NCBI GenBank assembly: GCA_029248885.1 | Contig: JAQWIL010000009.1 | Location: 1 to 64,000 of the forward strand | Reading direction: 5' to 3' | DNA from: Flavobacteriaceae bacterium | Lineage (GTDB): Bacteria; Bacteroidota; Bacteroidia; Flavobacteriales; Flavobacteriaceae | DNA: 64,000 bases | Shown: one piece after another, positions 1 through 9,311 of the stretch | Layout: every line of letters begins with the position of its first letter | How positions within the stretch are numbered: the first letter of the stretch is position 1 | Program-made: the position numbers and the translations under genes | The notes under the pieces: generated by a model | Told to the model about the DNA's origin: nothing | Seen by the model: only the letters and a program-made list of their open reading frames with translations | Database searches by the model: none

Positions 1-19
1 CAAGATTTCGGACAACGAT

Positions 20-126
20 AAGGTGGCTATTGCATTGGGGCTCACCTCTTCCCATCCCGAACAGAGAAGTTAAGCCCAATAGCGCAGATGGTACTGCCAT
101 TGGTGGGAGAGTATGTCGCCGCCTTC
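20..126 (+). rRNA. rrf: 5S ribosomal RNA
   Basis: The sequence has the conserved 5S core (CCCATCCCGAACAGAGAAGTTAAGC in the middle, and the GGTGGGAGAGTA loop near the 3' end). The ends pair as helix I: AAGGTGGC at 20-27 with GCCGCCTT at 118-125. A strong intrinsic terminator follows directly, so this is the last gene of an rRNA operon whose 23S and 16S genes would lie to the left of the window. Ends are set from the helix and could be off by one or two bases. Confidence 0.95.
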
Positions 127-130
127 TTCG

Positions 131-160
131 AACCCCTTCACAGTCGTGAAGGGGTTTTTT
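131..160 (+). terminator. Intrinsic terminator of the rRNA operon
   Basis: An 11-bp perfect stem (AACCCCTTCAC / GTGAAGGGGTT) with a 4-base loop is followed by a run of T. It starts five bases after the 5S rRNA and would end rRNA transcription before the convergent DUF5916 gene. Confidence 0.93.
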
Positions 161-183
161 ATTTCTCTCCGATTTTACTTTTT

Positions 184-312
184 CTAAATCTCAAAAAGAT
201 ACTGAAATTTAAAATACAACTGACTGCTATCGATATCGAGATTGCCAGCAATGTCGCCTTCTCCATATCCCTGACTGCCTCCAATAAAAAATATTGTAAA
301 TGGATTTGGATT
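184..312 (-). other. Severed 3' tail of the DUF5916 gene (in-frame continuation past a TAG)
   Basis: Reading on from the TAG stop at 313-315 in the same frame gives 42 more codons and then a second TAG at 184-186. The tail begins NPNPFTIFFIGG and ends with alternating aromatic residues (YFKFQYLFEI), which looks like the last strand of an outer-membrane beta-barrel and like the usual end of DUF5916 proteins as I know them. There are no other stops or frameshifts. The simplest ancestral codon at the stop is TGG (Trp), giving LLKWNPNPF. It accounts for the otherwise empty space between the rRNA terminator and the annotated gene. Confidence 0.75.
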
Positions 313-2337
313 CTATTTCAATAGCGGCTGAATAAACAAGGTGTCATCAAATTCATTGTATTCACTCACGAGACGAAACGACAGGTCTTTATTGAATTGA
401 TAATTTGTAATGAATCGTGCGATATATCCTTTGTAGTATAAACTGTTGTCCTCTTTCGATCGCATTTGTGAATAGCGAAGCGACTGACCGATTCTCAACT
501 TTGGAGAGAGTTGAAAGCTGTTGAATGAACCAATAAAAAACTGTTTACCCACCGCTGGATTTTCCTCATCATACCTTAATTCATCCCCAATTGATACAAA
601 TGAACGTAAACGAATTGATTCATTTGGGCTATAGCTAGTAAACATGCTATATTGCATCATATCTTGCCCTACAAAGCCTTCATACTCTTGCTCCATAATA
701 TGAACAATGTTCAACCTGCTTTCCCAATTTCCTTTCCACACGATGTTAGCATTGCTAAATAGGTCTGTATATTTGGGAGTTCCTGCATAATTGTAGCTCA
801 ATTCTGAACCCAGATTTACTCTCAACTGCTGAATAAGTGCATCTTTATTTTTTGGAAATGCAACATACTGCTGTACAATTTCTGCGTTTCGAAGGTTGTT
901 TTGTGTTACAAAACCTAAAGGCGTTTCAAAATTTGGACTGTACTGAGAATAGTAAAAAAAGGTGTTCCAATGTTTGGTTGTTCGATCTAAAGAAACGAAT
1001 AATCCGTCTCCATTTTTTGATTCCCCATCTAATGCTACCGTTTTTTTTCCTTGCTTGTCATTACTCTCAATCCAGTCTTGTATGGGCTCCTCAATAGATG
1101 AAAAGTTCCACTCTGCATTCAATGAATATTTATTTGCGATGCGCAACCTGCTGTTTATCCCCATGAGTTGACCGTGACCACCGCCATGAAAAAATCGGTT
1201 TGTCGATAAAAACCCCAGATGTGAGCCCCCATCGAATGTGCGCTGATAACTAAAAATATTTGCCCATGCTTCATTTCCCTCGCCTGAATAAGATTGATTT
1301 TCTCCAGCGATTAGATAGGGTGTGTTTTCGTCATATGCTGTCAACCAGTATAATCGCTGATTGTTGCCTTGATGAATCAGCTTTGTTGACGCGATCGGAT
1401 TGTTGATACTCCTCGTGTATACCGCCTGCTGGTTGGAGTTGATGATGTCATTCCCCTCATTGAAATAGGGTCGCCTCTCAGGATAAAATAACGCAAAGGT
1501 ATTATTCGCATCAATTTGTGATACGTCGGCCTCAATCTGAGAAAAATCTGGATTAAGGGTCAATTCTAAGGTTGTGTTGCTTGACAAGTCAAAAAGTCCA
1601 CTAAGCCCGATTGTACCTTTCGGTTTTTGTTGTTGAAAATGACCATTTTCCCGATACCCAGCTTTTCCCAAAAACACATAAGGTAAAAGATTTATTCTTT
1701 TATTTGAGGTGACATTATGCAGTGTAATCCGATCTGGAGTTTGGCAAACCACACATGGATTCGAGCGATCATAAGCAAAATTGATCATCTGTATTCTTGT
1801 GTCATTTGCATAGCCCGAACGTCCAAACACCACAGCCCATTCCATGGTTTCAGCAGGGGTGAATTGGAGTCCACTTATCGGAATTTTAAATTCTACATGG
1901 TAAGCATCATCGTGTTTTGAGGCCTTGGTTTCATAGAATAGATTGTATTCATCATTGTTGCCATTGGGTAGAATTTTTAGATCGAACTGACTTCCATCTG
2001 GATTTGAACCAAGGACAATCATGTTTCGACCATCTCCATAGGGGTCTATTCCGATGGCGATATTATCATCACCGCCGATTTGATCTCGACTTCGAATAGA
2101 AGAACGAAGCTCGTTCATGTTTGCAAATGCGATAAACCCAACAAACAAATCATTGCCGACTTGATGTACAAATACCTCTGTTTTGTAATGGGCTGGGCCA
2201 TTGTCAGAAGGTTCTATTTCGAAGGGGATTGAAAATTGTTGTGCGCCTTGCCACTCTTCGGCTGAGACTACACCATCAAATACAGGTTGTTGGGAAATAA
2301 CAAAAAAACTACAGAGAGGAATTAAGATTCTAAGCAT
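313..2337 (-). CDS. DUF5916 outer-membrane protein with N-terminal CBM9-like domain, truncated by an in-frame TAG
   Basis: A 674-residue product. An N-terminal signal peptide (MLRILIPLCSFFVISQ) precedes a family-9 carbohydrate-binding-like beta-sandwich (about residues 20-190), then a long DUF5916 region rich in alternating hydrophobic/aromatic strands with the motif PERRPYFNEGND. DUF5916 proteins are common in Bacteroidota and thought to be outer-membrane barrels; the substrate is unknown. I start at the ATG at 2337 because it begins the signal peptide; the longer reading opens with TTG. The frame closes at a TAG (313-315), but the same frame continues for 42 family-like codons (184-312). 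The predicted protein therefore lacks its last barrel strands and may not be assembled by BAM. It is either a fresh pseudogene, a readthrough gene or a sequence error. Confidence 0.85.
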   Translation of the reverse strand: MLRILIPLCSFFVISQQPVFDGVVSAEEWQGAQQFSIPFEIEPSDNGPAHYKTEVFVHQVGNDLFVGFIAFANMNELRSSIRSRDQIGGDDNIAIGIDPYGDGRNMIVLGSNPDGSQFDLKILPNGNNDEYNLFYETKASKHDDAYHVEFKIPISGLQFTPAETMEWAVVFGRSGYANDTRIQMINFAYDRSNPCVVCQTPDRITLHNVTSNKRINLLPYVFLGKAGYRENGHFQQQKPKGTIGLSGLFDLSSNTTLELTLNPDFSQIEADVSQIDANNTFALFYPERRPYFNEGNDIINSNQQAVYTRSINNPIASTKLIHQGNNQRLYWLTAYDENTPYLIAGENQSYSGEGNEAWANIFSYQRTFDGGSHLGFLSTNRFFHGGGHGQLMGINSRLRIANKYSLNAEWNFSSIEEPIQDWIESNDKQGKKTVALDGESKNGDGLFVSLDRTTKHWNTFFYYSQYSPNFETPLGFVTQNNLRNAEIVQQYVAFPKNKDALIQQLRVNLGSELSYNYAGTPKYTDLFSNANIVWKGNWESRLNIVHIMEQEYEGFVGQDMMQYSMFTSYSPNESIRLRSFVSIGDELRYDEENPAVGKQFFIGSFNSFQLSPKLRIGQSLRYSQMRSKEDNSLYYKGYIARFITNYQFNKDLSFRLVSEYNEFDDTLFIQPLLK

Positions 2338-2396
2338 CGTTTGGGACTTTATAATAAAATAACGCAATTTACATCATTCTATTTCATAAATTGATG

Positions 2397-3065
2397 TTAA
2401 TGTTTTAAGATGGATAAACCAATACCGATTACAATGACCAAAAGTTTTGAGATGTTGAACTTATGATTTTCTGTACTTTCAAACAATATCGTGGTTGAGA
2501 TATGAAGTAAAACCCCGACAACTAGAGCGGTGATGTGTACACTGTATGGCTGCAAAATGGGTGTGTAGACATTGAGATAACTTCCCAATGGAGTCATGAT
2601 TGCAAACCCAATAAGAATGACCACTTTTTTAGGAAAGTTGAAGTTTGTCTGCCATATTGCAAGGGTGAGCAACATCGCTATCGGAAGCTTGTGAATGACA
2701 ATTGCCCACAACAAGTCATTGTGTTTATGAATGGGAAATCCCTCGATAAAAGCGTGTAAATAAAGCCCAGTTACAAGCGTCATCGGAATTCTTTTCCCGC
2801 TTGTATGGATATGACCATGTTCAGCACCTTTTGACAATTGCTCCAACACAATTTGGATGATAATCCCAGCGAGAATCCAATAACTAATTTGCTCATTGCT
2901 GTTGGCAAATACGGACGGTAGTAAAGAGGTTAGGGTCGTGCCAAGTAAGAAAGCACCGCTAAACGCCAACAACAATTTGATCGATCGAAGCTCTTTTGGC
3001 CGCCAAAAAAATATGACTAAACTGCCAACAAGTACAGCAAATATTGGAAGAAAGTAAATGTTCAT
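2397..3065 (-). CDS. ZIP family metal transporter
   Basis: A 222-residue integral membrane protein with about seven or eight hydrophobic segments. The ZIP signature helices are visible as LHAFIEGFP (about residue 110) and HKLPIAMLL (about 125), which carry the His/Glu/Pro metal-path residues, and a His-rich loop (EHGHIHTSG) lies before them. ZIP proteins import divalent metals such as Zn2+ or Fe2+ across the inner membrane; the metal cannot be told from sequence. Its ATG overlaps the TGA of the upstream methyltransferase gene (ATGA), so the two are translationally coupled in one operon. Confidence 0.85.
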   Translation of the reverse strand: MNIYFLPIFAVLVGSLVIFFWRPKELRSIKLLLAFSGAFLLGTTLTSLLPSVFANSNEQISYWILAGIIIQIVLEQLSKGAEHGHIHTSGKRIPMTLVTGLYLHAFIEGFPIHKHNDLLWAIVIHKLPIAMLLTLAIWQTNFNFPKKVVILIGFAIMTPLGSYLNVYTPILQPYSVHITALVVGVLLHISTTILFESTENHKFNISKLLVIVIGIGLSILKH

Positions 3066-3805
3066 TGAAATATAAGGATTTGTCGTTTAGATAACTCCTT
3101 GTCATATGCCTGGAGTTGATAATCGCCAAACAAATCTACCAATTGGAGATTTGCTTGAGAAAACAAAGCAATAAAATCGTTGATTTCTAACAATTCTACT
3201 TGCTCTTGAAACTGATAATTGTGTTTATCGACTTGAAACTGAATGTCTTTACAAAGCCATTTGCCTTTTGTATAACGCTGAATCAAAAATTTCACACCGT
3301 CACGCTCGATACTTTCTTCTTTGACAAGATTGGCTAGAACCCAACTTGGGTTTAAAAAATCAATTACCCCGACACCATTGGGCGCCAATTGAGTTCGAAA
3401 GGATTTTAGCGTGCGAATGTTATCTTTTGGATCTTTAAAATAGCCAAAGCTGGTAAATAGATTAAAAAGATGAGAAAATTGGGTTTCTAAGGGTTTACGC
3501 ATATCGTGAACCATAAACTGCAAAGCATCACTTGCCTGCTTGTTTTTGGCTTCGTCTTTGGCATATTTGATATTTTCTGGAGACAAATCGATGCCAGTTA
3601 CCGCATACCCATGACGATACAGTTCAAGGGCATGACGCCCACGCCCACATGCCACGTCGAGGATATGTGCGTCTTTAGCAGGTTGAATCAAATCGAGAAG
3701 TCGCGAAACAAAGTCGGCGGCCTCTTGATGATTTCGGTGAGAATAGAGTGAATGGTAATAGGGCGAATCAAACCAAGATGAATACCATTCTTTTGCGTTG
3801 TTCAT
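3062..3805 (-). CDS. Class I SAM-dependent methyltransferase
   Basis: A 247-residue Rossmann-fold methyltransferase. Motif I is VLDVACGRGRHALEL-like (ILDVACGRGRHAL, about residue 45), followed by the acidic end of strand 2 (VTGIDLSPENI) and motif IV-like LFTSFGYF. The start is taken at the ATG at 3805 (MNNAKEW); the longer frame needs a TTG. It belongs to the small-molecule methyltransferase type (Methyltransf_25-like); the substrate is unknown. It lies first in a two-gene operon with the ZIP transporter (4-bp overlap) and is divergent from the THUMP methyltransferase across about 106 bp. Confidence 0.82.
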   Translation of the reverse strand: MNNAKEWYSSWFDSPYYHSLYSHRNHQEAADFVSRLLDLIQPAKDAHILDVACGRGRHALELYRHGYAVTGIDLSPENIKYAKDEAKNKQASDALQFMVHDMRKPLETQFSHLFNLFTSFGYFKDPKDNIRTLKSFRTQLAPNGVGVIDFLNPSWVLANLVKEESIERDGVKFLIQRYTKGKWLCKDIQFQVDKHNYQFQEQVELLEINDFIALFSQANLQLVDLFGDYQLQAYDKELSKRQILIFQ

Positions 3806-3872
3806 AATTGCAAAAATAAGCAATAGTTATGAGGGGATCGGCAAACGTTATCTATTGGTCATTCCTTCAGCC

Positions 3873-3907
3873 TTTTGTATAATCCAACAAACGATTCCCT
3901 ACCTTTG
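3873..3907 (+). promoter_or_regulatory. Bacteroidota-type promoter for the THUMP methyltransferase, abutting its ATG
   Basis: A perfect TAnnTTTG element (TACCTTTG, 3900-3907) has a TTTTG at 3873-3877 as a possible -33 box (spacer 22). Only four bases separate it from the ATG at 3912, so transcription should begin at or within a base or two of the start codon. Confidence 0.7.
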
Positions 3908-3911
3908 CAAG

Positions 3912-5060
3912 ATGAAGCAAGTCCAGTTTGATATGATTGCCAAAACCTTATTTGGGCTTGAGCAAGTTTTGGAAAATGAGCTCAAACTTTTGGGAGCAAC
4001 GTCTGTCAAGCAAGGGGTGCGTAATGTACGTTTTCGGGGTGATAGGGGCTTTTTATACAAGGCCAACCTGTGTTGTCGTACAGCGCTTCGGATTCTAAAA
4101 CCGATCTATTTTGATAAGGTCAAGACAGCGGACGCATACTATCACAGTTTATCACGACTTCCTTGGGAAGAATACATGACGATTGATTCGCGCTTTTCCA
4201 TTCAGGTTACCCAGTCTGTCCCCATGTTTCGCAACACCATGTTTGCAGCCCAACGTGCTAAGGATGCATTGGTTGATCGGTTTCGAAAAAAACAAGGCAA
4301 TCGTCCTAGTGTCGGAAGAGAAGACCCAGACATCACCTTTTTTATTCATCTTTCACCCAAGGGAATGGAAGTATCGATTGATAGTTCTGGCAAACCTCTC
4401 AATCAGCGTGGATATCGAACCGAGACCAATATCGCTCCAATCAACGAGGTGTTAGCTGCAGGACTTGTAACGCTTTCAGGATGGAAACACACTAGTTCGT
4501 TGCTCGACCCCATGTGTGGGAGTGGAACACTTCTTATTGAAGCAGCAATGCAGGCTTGTAACATTCCTTCGCAAATCAACCGAAAGCAGTTTGCGTTTGA
4601 GAAATGGAACGACTATGATGCAGATTTATTTGCCACCATCCGTGAGGCCATGCTCAATCGTGTCAAAGAATGTTTTGTACCTCTTGTGGGTTATGACAAA
4701 GCGCCATCGGCTGTACGAAAAGCACAACAAAATATAGAAGCAGCTAACCTATCGGATTATATCACCATCCAGAGAAGAGACTTTTTTAAAACCAAAAAGG
4801 ATCATCCTGAACAACACTTACACATATTGACCAATCCACCCTATGGCGAACGATTGACCGTTGACCCAGATGTGTTTTATAAACAAATGGGGAATGCCCT
4901 CAAGCAACACTATCAAAATACAGATGTATGGATGATCACAGCGAGTATGGAGGGACTTAAAAACTTTGGTTTGCGAACATCTCGTAAAATCAAACTGTTT
5001 AACGGAAAATTGGAAAGCCGTTTGGTCTATTATCAGATATATAGCGGAAGTAAGCGTTGA
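3912..5060 (+). CDS. THUMP-domain class I SAM-dependent RNA methyltransferase (RlmL N-terminal-like)
   Basis: A 382-residue protein. Residues 1-60 form a ferredoxin-like/THUMP RNA-binding part (TLFGLEQVLENELKLLGA), and the C-terminal half is the UPF0020 methyltransferase domain with LLDPMCGSGTLLIEAA (motif I, about residue 197) and the catalytic TNPPYGERL (motif IV, about residue 310). In E. coli the matching half of RlmL makes m2G2445 in 23S rRNA; this shorter form is usual in Bacteroidota, with the same target inferred. The start at ATG 3912 is supported by the promoter four bases upstream and by family starts; the longer reading frame would include the promoter. Confidence 0.88.
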   Translation: MKQVQFDMIAKTLFGLEQVLENELKLLGATSVKQGVRNVRFRGDRGFLYKANLCCRTALRILKPIYFDKVKTADAYYHSLSRLPWEEYMTIDSRFSIQVTQSVPMFRNTMFAAQRAKDALVDRFRKKQGNRPSVGREDPDITFFIHLSPKGMEVSIDSSGKPLNQRGYRTETNIAPINEVLAAGLVTLSGWKHTSSLLDPMCGSGTLLIEAAMQACNIPSQINRKQFAFEKWNDYDADLFATIREAMLNRVKECFVPLVGYDKAPSAVRKAQQNIEAANLSDYITIQRRDFFKTKKDHPEQHLHILTNPPYGERLTVDPDVFYKQMGNALKQHYQNTDVWMITASMEGLKNFGLRTSRKIKLFNGKLESRLVYYQIYSGSKR

Positions 5061-5147
5061 AGTATGTTTAATCTTTCAGGTTTTAGCCCAAGCCAAACGA
5101 ATTCTCAATCTTGGCTGTTTATACAGGATTGACTTATGATTAGAAAC

Positions 5148-8100
5148 TTATTCTACAATGAGTTTGCGAATGATCTTACGTTGATCAGACGTTGATAATT
5201 CAACGAAATAAAGTCCTTTGGTTTGGTTGCTTAAATCAATCTCTTTCTTGGAATGCTCTATGAAGAAGTTGTTGTCGTAAACTTGTTTACCGTCAATGGA
5301 ATAAATTTTAATACTTTCAAGTTGATACAGTCCATTTGTATCAATGGTAAACAATCCACTAGTTGGGTTGGGATAGACTGCGATATCTAGGTCGATATCA
5401 TTTTCAGAGTGCAAAGCGACTCCTTCGACAATAAAATCGTCAATCACTGCACCTTCTTCATTCTCATAGGCGTCTGAAATCAAATGAAAGCGGAAGGTGA
5501 TGTTTTCTGAAAACATGCTCTGGTTTAGAGTATAGGTATATTCTTTGATTTCGGAATCAAAACCATTATAACTATCTAGAGTTGACCAGTTTAAGCCACT
5601 ATCGTTTGAATACTGAAAATAGATAAAGTCATAATAGGGTTCAAGTTCATAACCCATAAAGAAACGAATACCACCACTTTGTAACTGGCTCAAATCATAA
5701 CAAGGAGACACCAAACTCGAGGAGGATTTATCTGGGTGATTTCCTTCCAAATTTGTCGCATAGGCAGTGGTTCCAGAATTTACTTGATTGAGAGATGTGC
5801 CTGAAGGGGCACCCTTTTCCCAAATAGGATCTCCCACGATTAACCAGTCGTCTTCATTGCTTTCAAATTGATATGTTGCATTTGTTTGACCGTAGGTATT
5901 GGGCGGGTCAAGTACTTCGAAGTCCACTGTGCAGATGTTATTGATGACAAGAGTTTCACTCGGATTTGACAAGCTAATGGAAAGCAAATTCTCTCCATAA
6001 TTCATCGATTGTTGAAGATTGGCATCAAGCGTTATTTTCTGACCAGGGGCCAGATTTCCCGTCCAGTTTTCTATCCCTATAGAGAGACCGTTCAGCGTTG
6101 TCTCACTTGAAAAAGATGTGACGGGTGAGGTTCCATTATTAAAGACGTCAAAGCTTAGTTGAAAATCATTCTCACATCTGTAATCTGAACCAAGCCCTGA
6201 ATTGATCCGAACCAAATCAAGGTCATAATTTGGCCGAGTTACTGCTGGTATTGAGGTTTGCCAAATTCCTCTTCCGTAAGTTGAGACAGTTAAGATGTTG
6301 TCGTAGGGATTGATTTCCATATCTGAAACTTTAACATTTGGCAATCCGCTTGATATTGAATGCCAGCCATTGACTTGGTTGTCGGAGTAGTAAACACCAA
6401 GAAGTGTTCCAAGGTAAAGTGAATCATCAGCGCTGTATTGTTGATGGCTTATACTTCGTGCCGATTCAAGACCAGTACCTTCGGAGGTAAAACTCTGCCC
6501 TTGGTCCGCCGATGAGTAAAGCGTTCCAGAGCTGAGCACCCAAAGTTGATTGTTATTTGTTTTATGAATCTCAATATCTCGAACAGAATAATCTGTCTGT
6601 AAGATATTTGTAAATGTGAGTCCTCCATCTGTGCTTTTAAATACATTGTATAGTGTGGCGACATACATAATATTTGTATTGATTGGATCGATTGTTAGCA
6701 GTCTGAGATTATGACCGAAGTCGTGATTAGACAATTGTTTCCAAAGTCCTCCGTTCAATACATAGAGTTGATCGTAACCAGCATACAGATCTCCACTTTT
6801 TGCAAACTCTAAAGGAGTAACCCATTCTCCTTCTACAGGACCAGAGGCAATCAATTCTTTGTTTGACCAGCCACCATCTCCACCAGTAGTGGTGCGGTAT
6901 AAGTTTCCTCCGTATTGCGTCATCCCATAATAAGTGTTTTCTTCGAAGGGATCAACGGCAGTTCCCATGCCATCTCCACCGTGATAACTATTCCAGTTAC
7001 TTCCAGAAAGGGCAAAACCGCCACAATCTTGCAAACCACCTGCAAGTTTTGATGAATCCGGCCGAGAAGTTGAAACCGTATAGATTTGAGCGATAGAGAG
7101 GGTATTGCTCAAATCTTCAAAATTATCCCCATCATCAGCTGAGCGAAAAATACCTCCATCAGTTCCCGCATACAAAACACCGTCGAAATAACGCAGAAAG
7201 TGAATATCAGCATGGGTAAAGGCATTGGTACGTTGATACCAAGCGTTTATTTGTGTAAAATCATCACCGCCATCTGTCGATCTCCATATATTTAAAACGC
7301 CAACAAATAGTATATTGGGATCAGTGTCAGAGACTGTAAGTGCCATGTCATACCATGATTGTGCGCTTCCAAAAATATCGTCGCTTTCGGCAGTTTTGGT
7401 AAAACTGAGCCCTGCATCATTTGATACATAGACCCCTTGGAAAGAATTTTCACCTATATAGGTACCATCGCCATTGTCATAGGCAGATAGCACATAAACT
7501 TTGTCTGGTGCTGCCAAAGTTGTTTCTAAGACAATTCGATTTGCGTCTTCGGGAACACTTGAAATTTCGGAAAAAGTTTCCCCTTTGTCTGTAGATCGAT
7601 AAAATTTCGAATTATTGTTTTTGTACCCTACCGCATAGATTATAGAGGTTTCTGAATAGTTGGGATGTAGTCTGAAGTCGACGATATTTCCGTCTTGTTT
7701 GATTTCCCAAGTGATGCCTCCATCTTCAGACTTTTGTAACCCATCGGTTGATGCAACCCATATGTGGTTATTGTTAGTTGGATCAATAAAAATTTCATTG
7801 GTTGTTTTCTGATTGCTATTTAGATCTGTTAAGCCAGTTGGATTCCAAGTTAATCCAGCGTCAGTACTTTTCATAACACCAACACTGTATGAATCTCCTG
7901 CATCGTCATCTCCAGTGGCAATGTAGATGATATCATTATCGGAAGGGTCAATGGCAATTCCTGAAACCCCTATTTGTGGTAGTTTGTCGGAGAGGGGAGT
8001 CCAATTCACGCCATCATCTGTTGATTTCCAAATCCCTCCTGCTGGTGCGCCAATGTAGAGAGTTTGCGGATTTTGTGGGTCTTTGATTACCGTATTTATT

Positions 8101-8540
8101 CGCCCCTGTCCACTGATAGAAATCGAGGAATTCGTCACCACAGCTGGACCTGGATTACTCCAATTGATCACACTATTATCTGGTACGCCGAAAAGAGTTT
8201 GTTGTGCTTCTGCCTCCTGCTTTCTTTCCCATGCTTCCCACAAAACAGCTGCAGGGGCAATCGTGCCATCTTGCTGAAGATAGTCTTGCCAGTGATTTGC
8301 CCATCGTTTGAAAGGTTTGTATCCACTTCCTTTTTTGGTGTAATCTTTATCTTTCCAATAGATATCAAAAGCATTTTCGATATCAGATAACTTTGGTGAT
8401 TGTTGTTGTGCTGATTGTTTGGCAAAACCAGTTTGCTTTTGTTTAACACTCACAAAGTTTTTAGTATAGGGATTTGTGGGGCTTATCACTTGGCCTAATA
8501 CAAAAAAAGGTAGTATAGTAAATAATATAATTCTAAACAT
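5148..8540 (-). CDS. Secreted T9SS substrate with VPS10/sortilin-like BNR repeats and type A sorting domain
   Basis: A 1130-residue protein. It has a signal peptide (MFRIILFTILPFFVLGQ), a short GYKPFKRW linker typical of flavobacterial secreted beta-propellers, then about 600 residues of BNR/sortilin-type repeats (recurring S-x-D-x-G-x-x-W/F: KSTDDGVNWTPL, KSTDAGLTWNPT, KSEDGGITWEI, RSTDGGDDFTQI). A beta-sandwich stretch (about 770-1040) with a MAM/jelly-roll-like part follows. It ends with a type A T9SS sorting domain (VYPNPTSGLFTIDT to the C-terminus, about 1055-1130). The protein should be exported by Sec and then T9SS to the surface or medium; BNR folds often bind glycans or peptides, but the ligand here is unknown. 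It stands alone upstream of no partner. Confidence 0.9.
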   Translation of the reverse strand: MFRIILFTILPFFVLGQVISPTNPYTKNFVSVKQKQTGFAKQSAQQQSPKLSDIENAFDIYWKDKDYTKKGSGYKPFKRWANHWQDYLQQDGTIAPAAVLWEAWERKQEAEAQQTLFGVPDNSVINWSNPGPAVVTNSSISISGQGRINTVIKDPQNPQTLYIGAPAGGIWKSTDDGVNWTPLSDKLPQIGVSGIAIDPSDNDIIYIATGDDDAGDSYSVGVMKSTDAGLTWNPTGLTDLNSNQKTTNEIFIDPTNNNHIWVASTDGLQKSEDGGITWEIKQDGNIVDFRLHPNYSETSIIYAVGYKNNNSKFYRSTDKGETFSEISSVPEDANRIVLETTLAAPDKVYVLSAYDNGDGTYIGENSFQGVYVSNDAGLSFTKTAESDDIFGSAQSWYDMALTVSDTDPNILFVGVLNIWRSTDGGDDFTQINAWYQRTNAFTHADIHFLRYFDGVLYAGTDGGIFRSADDGDNFEDLSNTLSIAQIYTVSTSRPDSSKLAGGLQDCGGFALSGSNWNSYHGGDGMGTAVDPFEENTYYGMTQYGGNLYRTTTGGDGGWSNKELIASGPVEGEWVTPLEFAKSGDLYAGYDQLYVLNGGLWKQLSNHDFGHNLRLLTIDPINTNIMYVATLYNVFKSTDGGLTFTNILQTDYSVRDIEIHKTNNNQLWVLSSGTLYSSADQGQSFTSEGTGLESARSISHQQYSADDSLYLGTLLGVYYSDNQVNGWHSISSGLPNVKVSDMEINPYDNILTVSTYGRGIWQTSIPAVTRPNYDLDLVRINSGLGSDYRCENDFQLSFDVFNNGTSPVTSFSSETTLNGLSIGIENWTGNLAPGQKITLDANLQQSMNYGENLLSISLSNPSETLVINNICTVDFEVLDPPNTYGQTNATYQFESNEDDWLIVGDPIWEKGAPSGTSLNQVNSGTTAYATNLEGNHPDKSSSSLVSPCYDLSQLQSGGIRFFMGYELEPYYDFIYFQYSNDSGLNWSTLDSYNGFDSEIKEYTYTLNQSMFSENITFRFHLISDAYENEEGAVIDDFIVEGVALHSENDIDLDIAVYPNPTSGLFTIDTNGLYQLESIKIYSIDGKQVYDNNFFIEHSKKEIDLSNQTKGLYFVELSTSDQRKIIRKLIVE

Positions 8541-8567
8541 AGCAGCAAGTTCTTGATAGGCAATATA

Positions 8568-9239
8568 CTACAATAAATCAGGACGGAGTTTTTTTGTTCG
8601 CTCCACAGCTTGTTCCTCTCTCCATTGCTCTACTTTTGGTGTATTTCCAGAGGTGAGAATATCGGGAACTTTATGTCCATTGTAGTCAGCAGGGCGGGTA
8701 TAAATTGGTGGGGCTAGAAGATTGTCTTGAAATGAATCTGTCAAAGCAGAGGTTTCATTTCCAAGTACGCCAGGGATCAGTCGGATGATGGCATCACAAA
8801 AGACAGCAGCTGCGAGCTCTCCACCAGAAAGCACATAATCACCAACGGAGATTTCATCAGTCACGAATAGGTCTCTCACACGCTGGTCAACGCCTTTGTA
8901 ATGTCCACACAAAATAATCATATTCTTAAAAAGCGAACAGTGATTGGCAATTTTTTGATTGAGTTGCTGACCATCCGGGGTCATATACACAATGGCATCG
9001 TAGTCACGTTCACTCTGTAGAGCTTCAATGCATTTGGCAATGGGCTCAATCATCAAAACCATACCAGCACCCCCGCCATAAGGGTAATCATCCACCTGTT
9101 TGTATTTGTTAGCAGAATAATCTCGAATGTTATGAAGATGAATTTCTACGCATTTGGCATCTTGTGCCCGTTTTATAATCGAGACTTCGAACGGACTTCT
9201 AAGAAGTTCAGGAACGACGGAAAGTATATCGATACGCAT
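8568..9239 (-). CDS. trmD: tRNA (guanosine(37)-N1)-methyltransferase TrmD
   Basis: A 223-residue SPOUT methyltransferase close to the family length. It shows [17 protein letters not shown] near the N-terminus, the knot region [13 protein letters not shown] and [13 protein letters not shown], and the signature [15 protein letters not shown]. TrmD methylates N1 of G37 next to the anticodon and prevents +1 frameshifts. It is not beside rplS/rimM as in many bacteria; neighbours are the T9SS substrate and an HtrA protease. A near-consensus -7 box on the minus strand lies four bases before the ATG. Confidence 0.96.
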   Translation of the reverse strand: MRIDILSVVPELLRSPFEVSIIKRAQDAKCVEIHLHNIRDYSANKYKQVDDYPYGGGAGMVLMIEPIAKCIEALQSERDYDAIVYMTPDGQQLNQKIANHCSLFKNMIILCGHYKGVDQRVRDLFVTDEISVGDYVLSGGELAAAVFCDAIIRLIPGVLGNETSALTDSFQDNLLAPPIYTRPADYNGHKVPDILTSGNTPKVEQWREEQAVERTKKLRPDLL

Positions 9240-9243
9240 ATGA

Positions 9244-9251
9244 CAAATATG
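9244..9251 (-). promoter_or_regulatory. Near-consensus -7 element for trmD
   Basis: Read on the minus strand this is CATATTTG, seven of eight to TAnnTTTG, with TTTG 17 bases further upstream (9269-9272 on plus as CAAA). Four bases separate it from the trmD ATG at 9239. Confidence 0.45.
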
Positions 9252-9311
9252 GCATTTTATAGCGACATCAAAAATTTAAACAAGCAAACGATCTTTTAAA
9301 ACTTATTTTAG

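Noticed and set aside
837-1920. Several plus-strand open frames inside the DUF5916 gene
   Set aside because: They lie antisense to a gene with clear domain content and show no recognisable protein features; they are shadow frames.
5091-5116. Possible terminator hairpin AGCCAA / TTGGCT between the convergent THUMP and T9SS genes
   Set aside because: The loop is 15 bases, the stem only six, and no T run follows directly; too weak to call.
8064-8449. Overlapping frames on both strands inside the 5' part of the T9SS gene
   Set aside because: No family similarity; the main frame has a signal peptide and repeats, so these are shadows.
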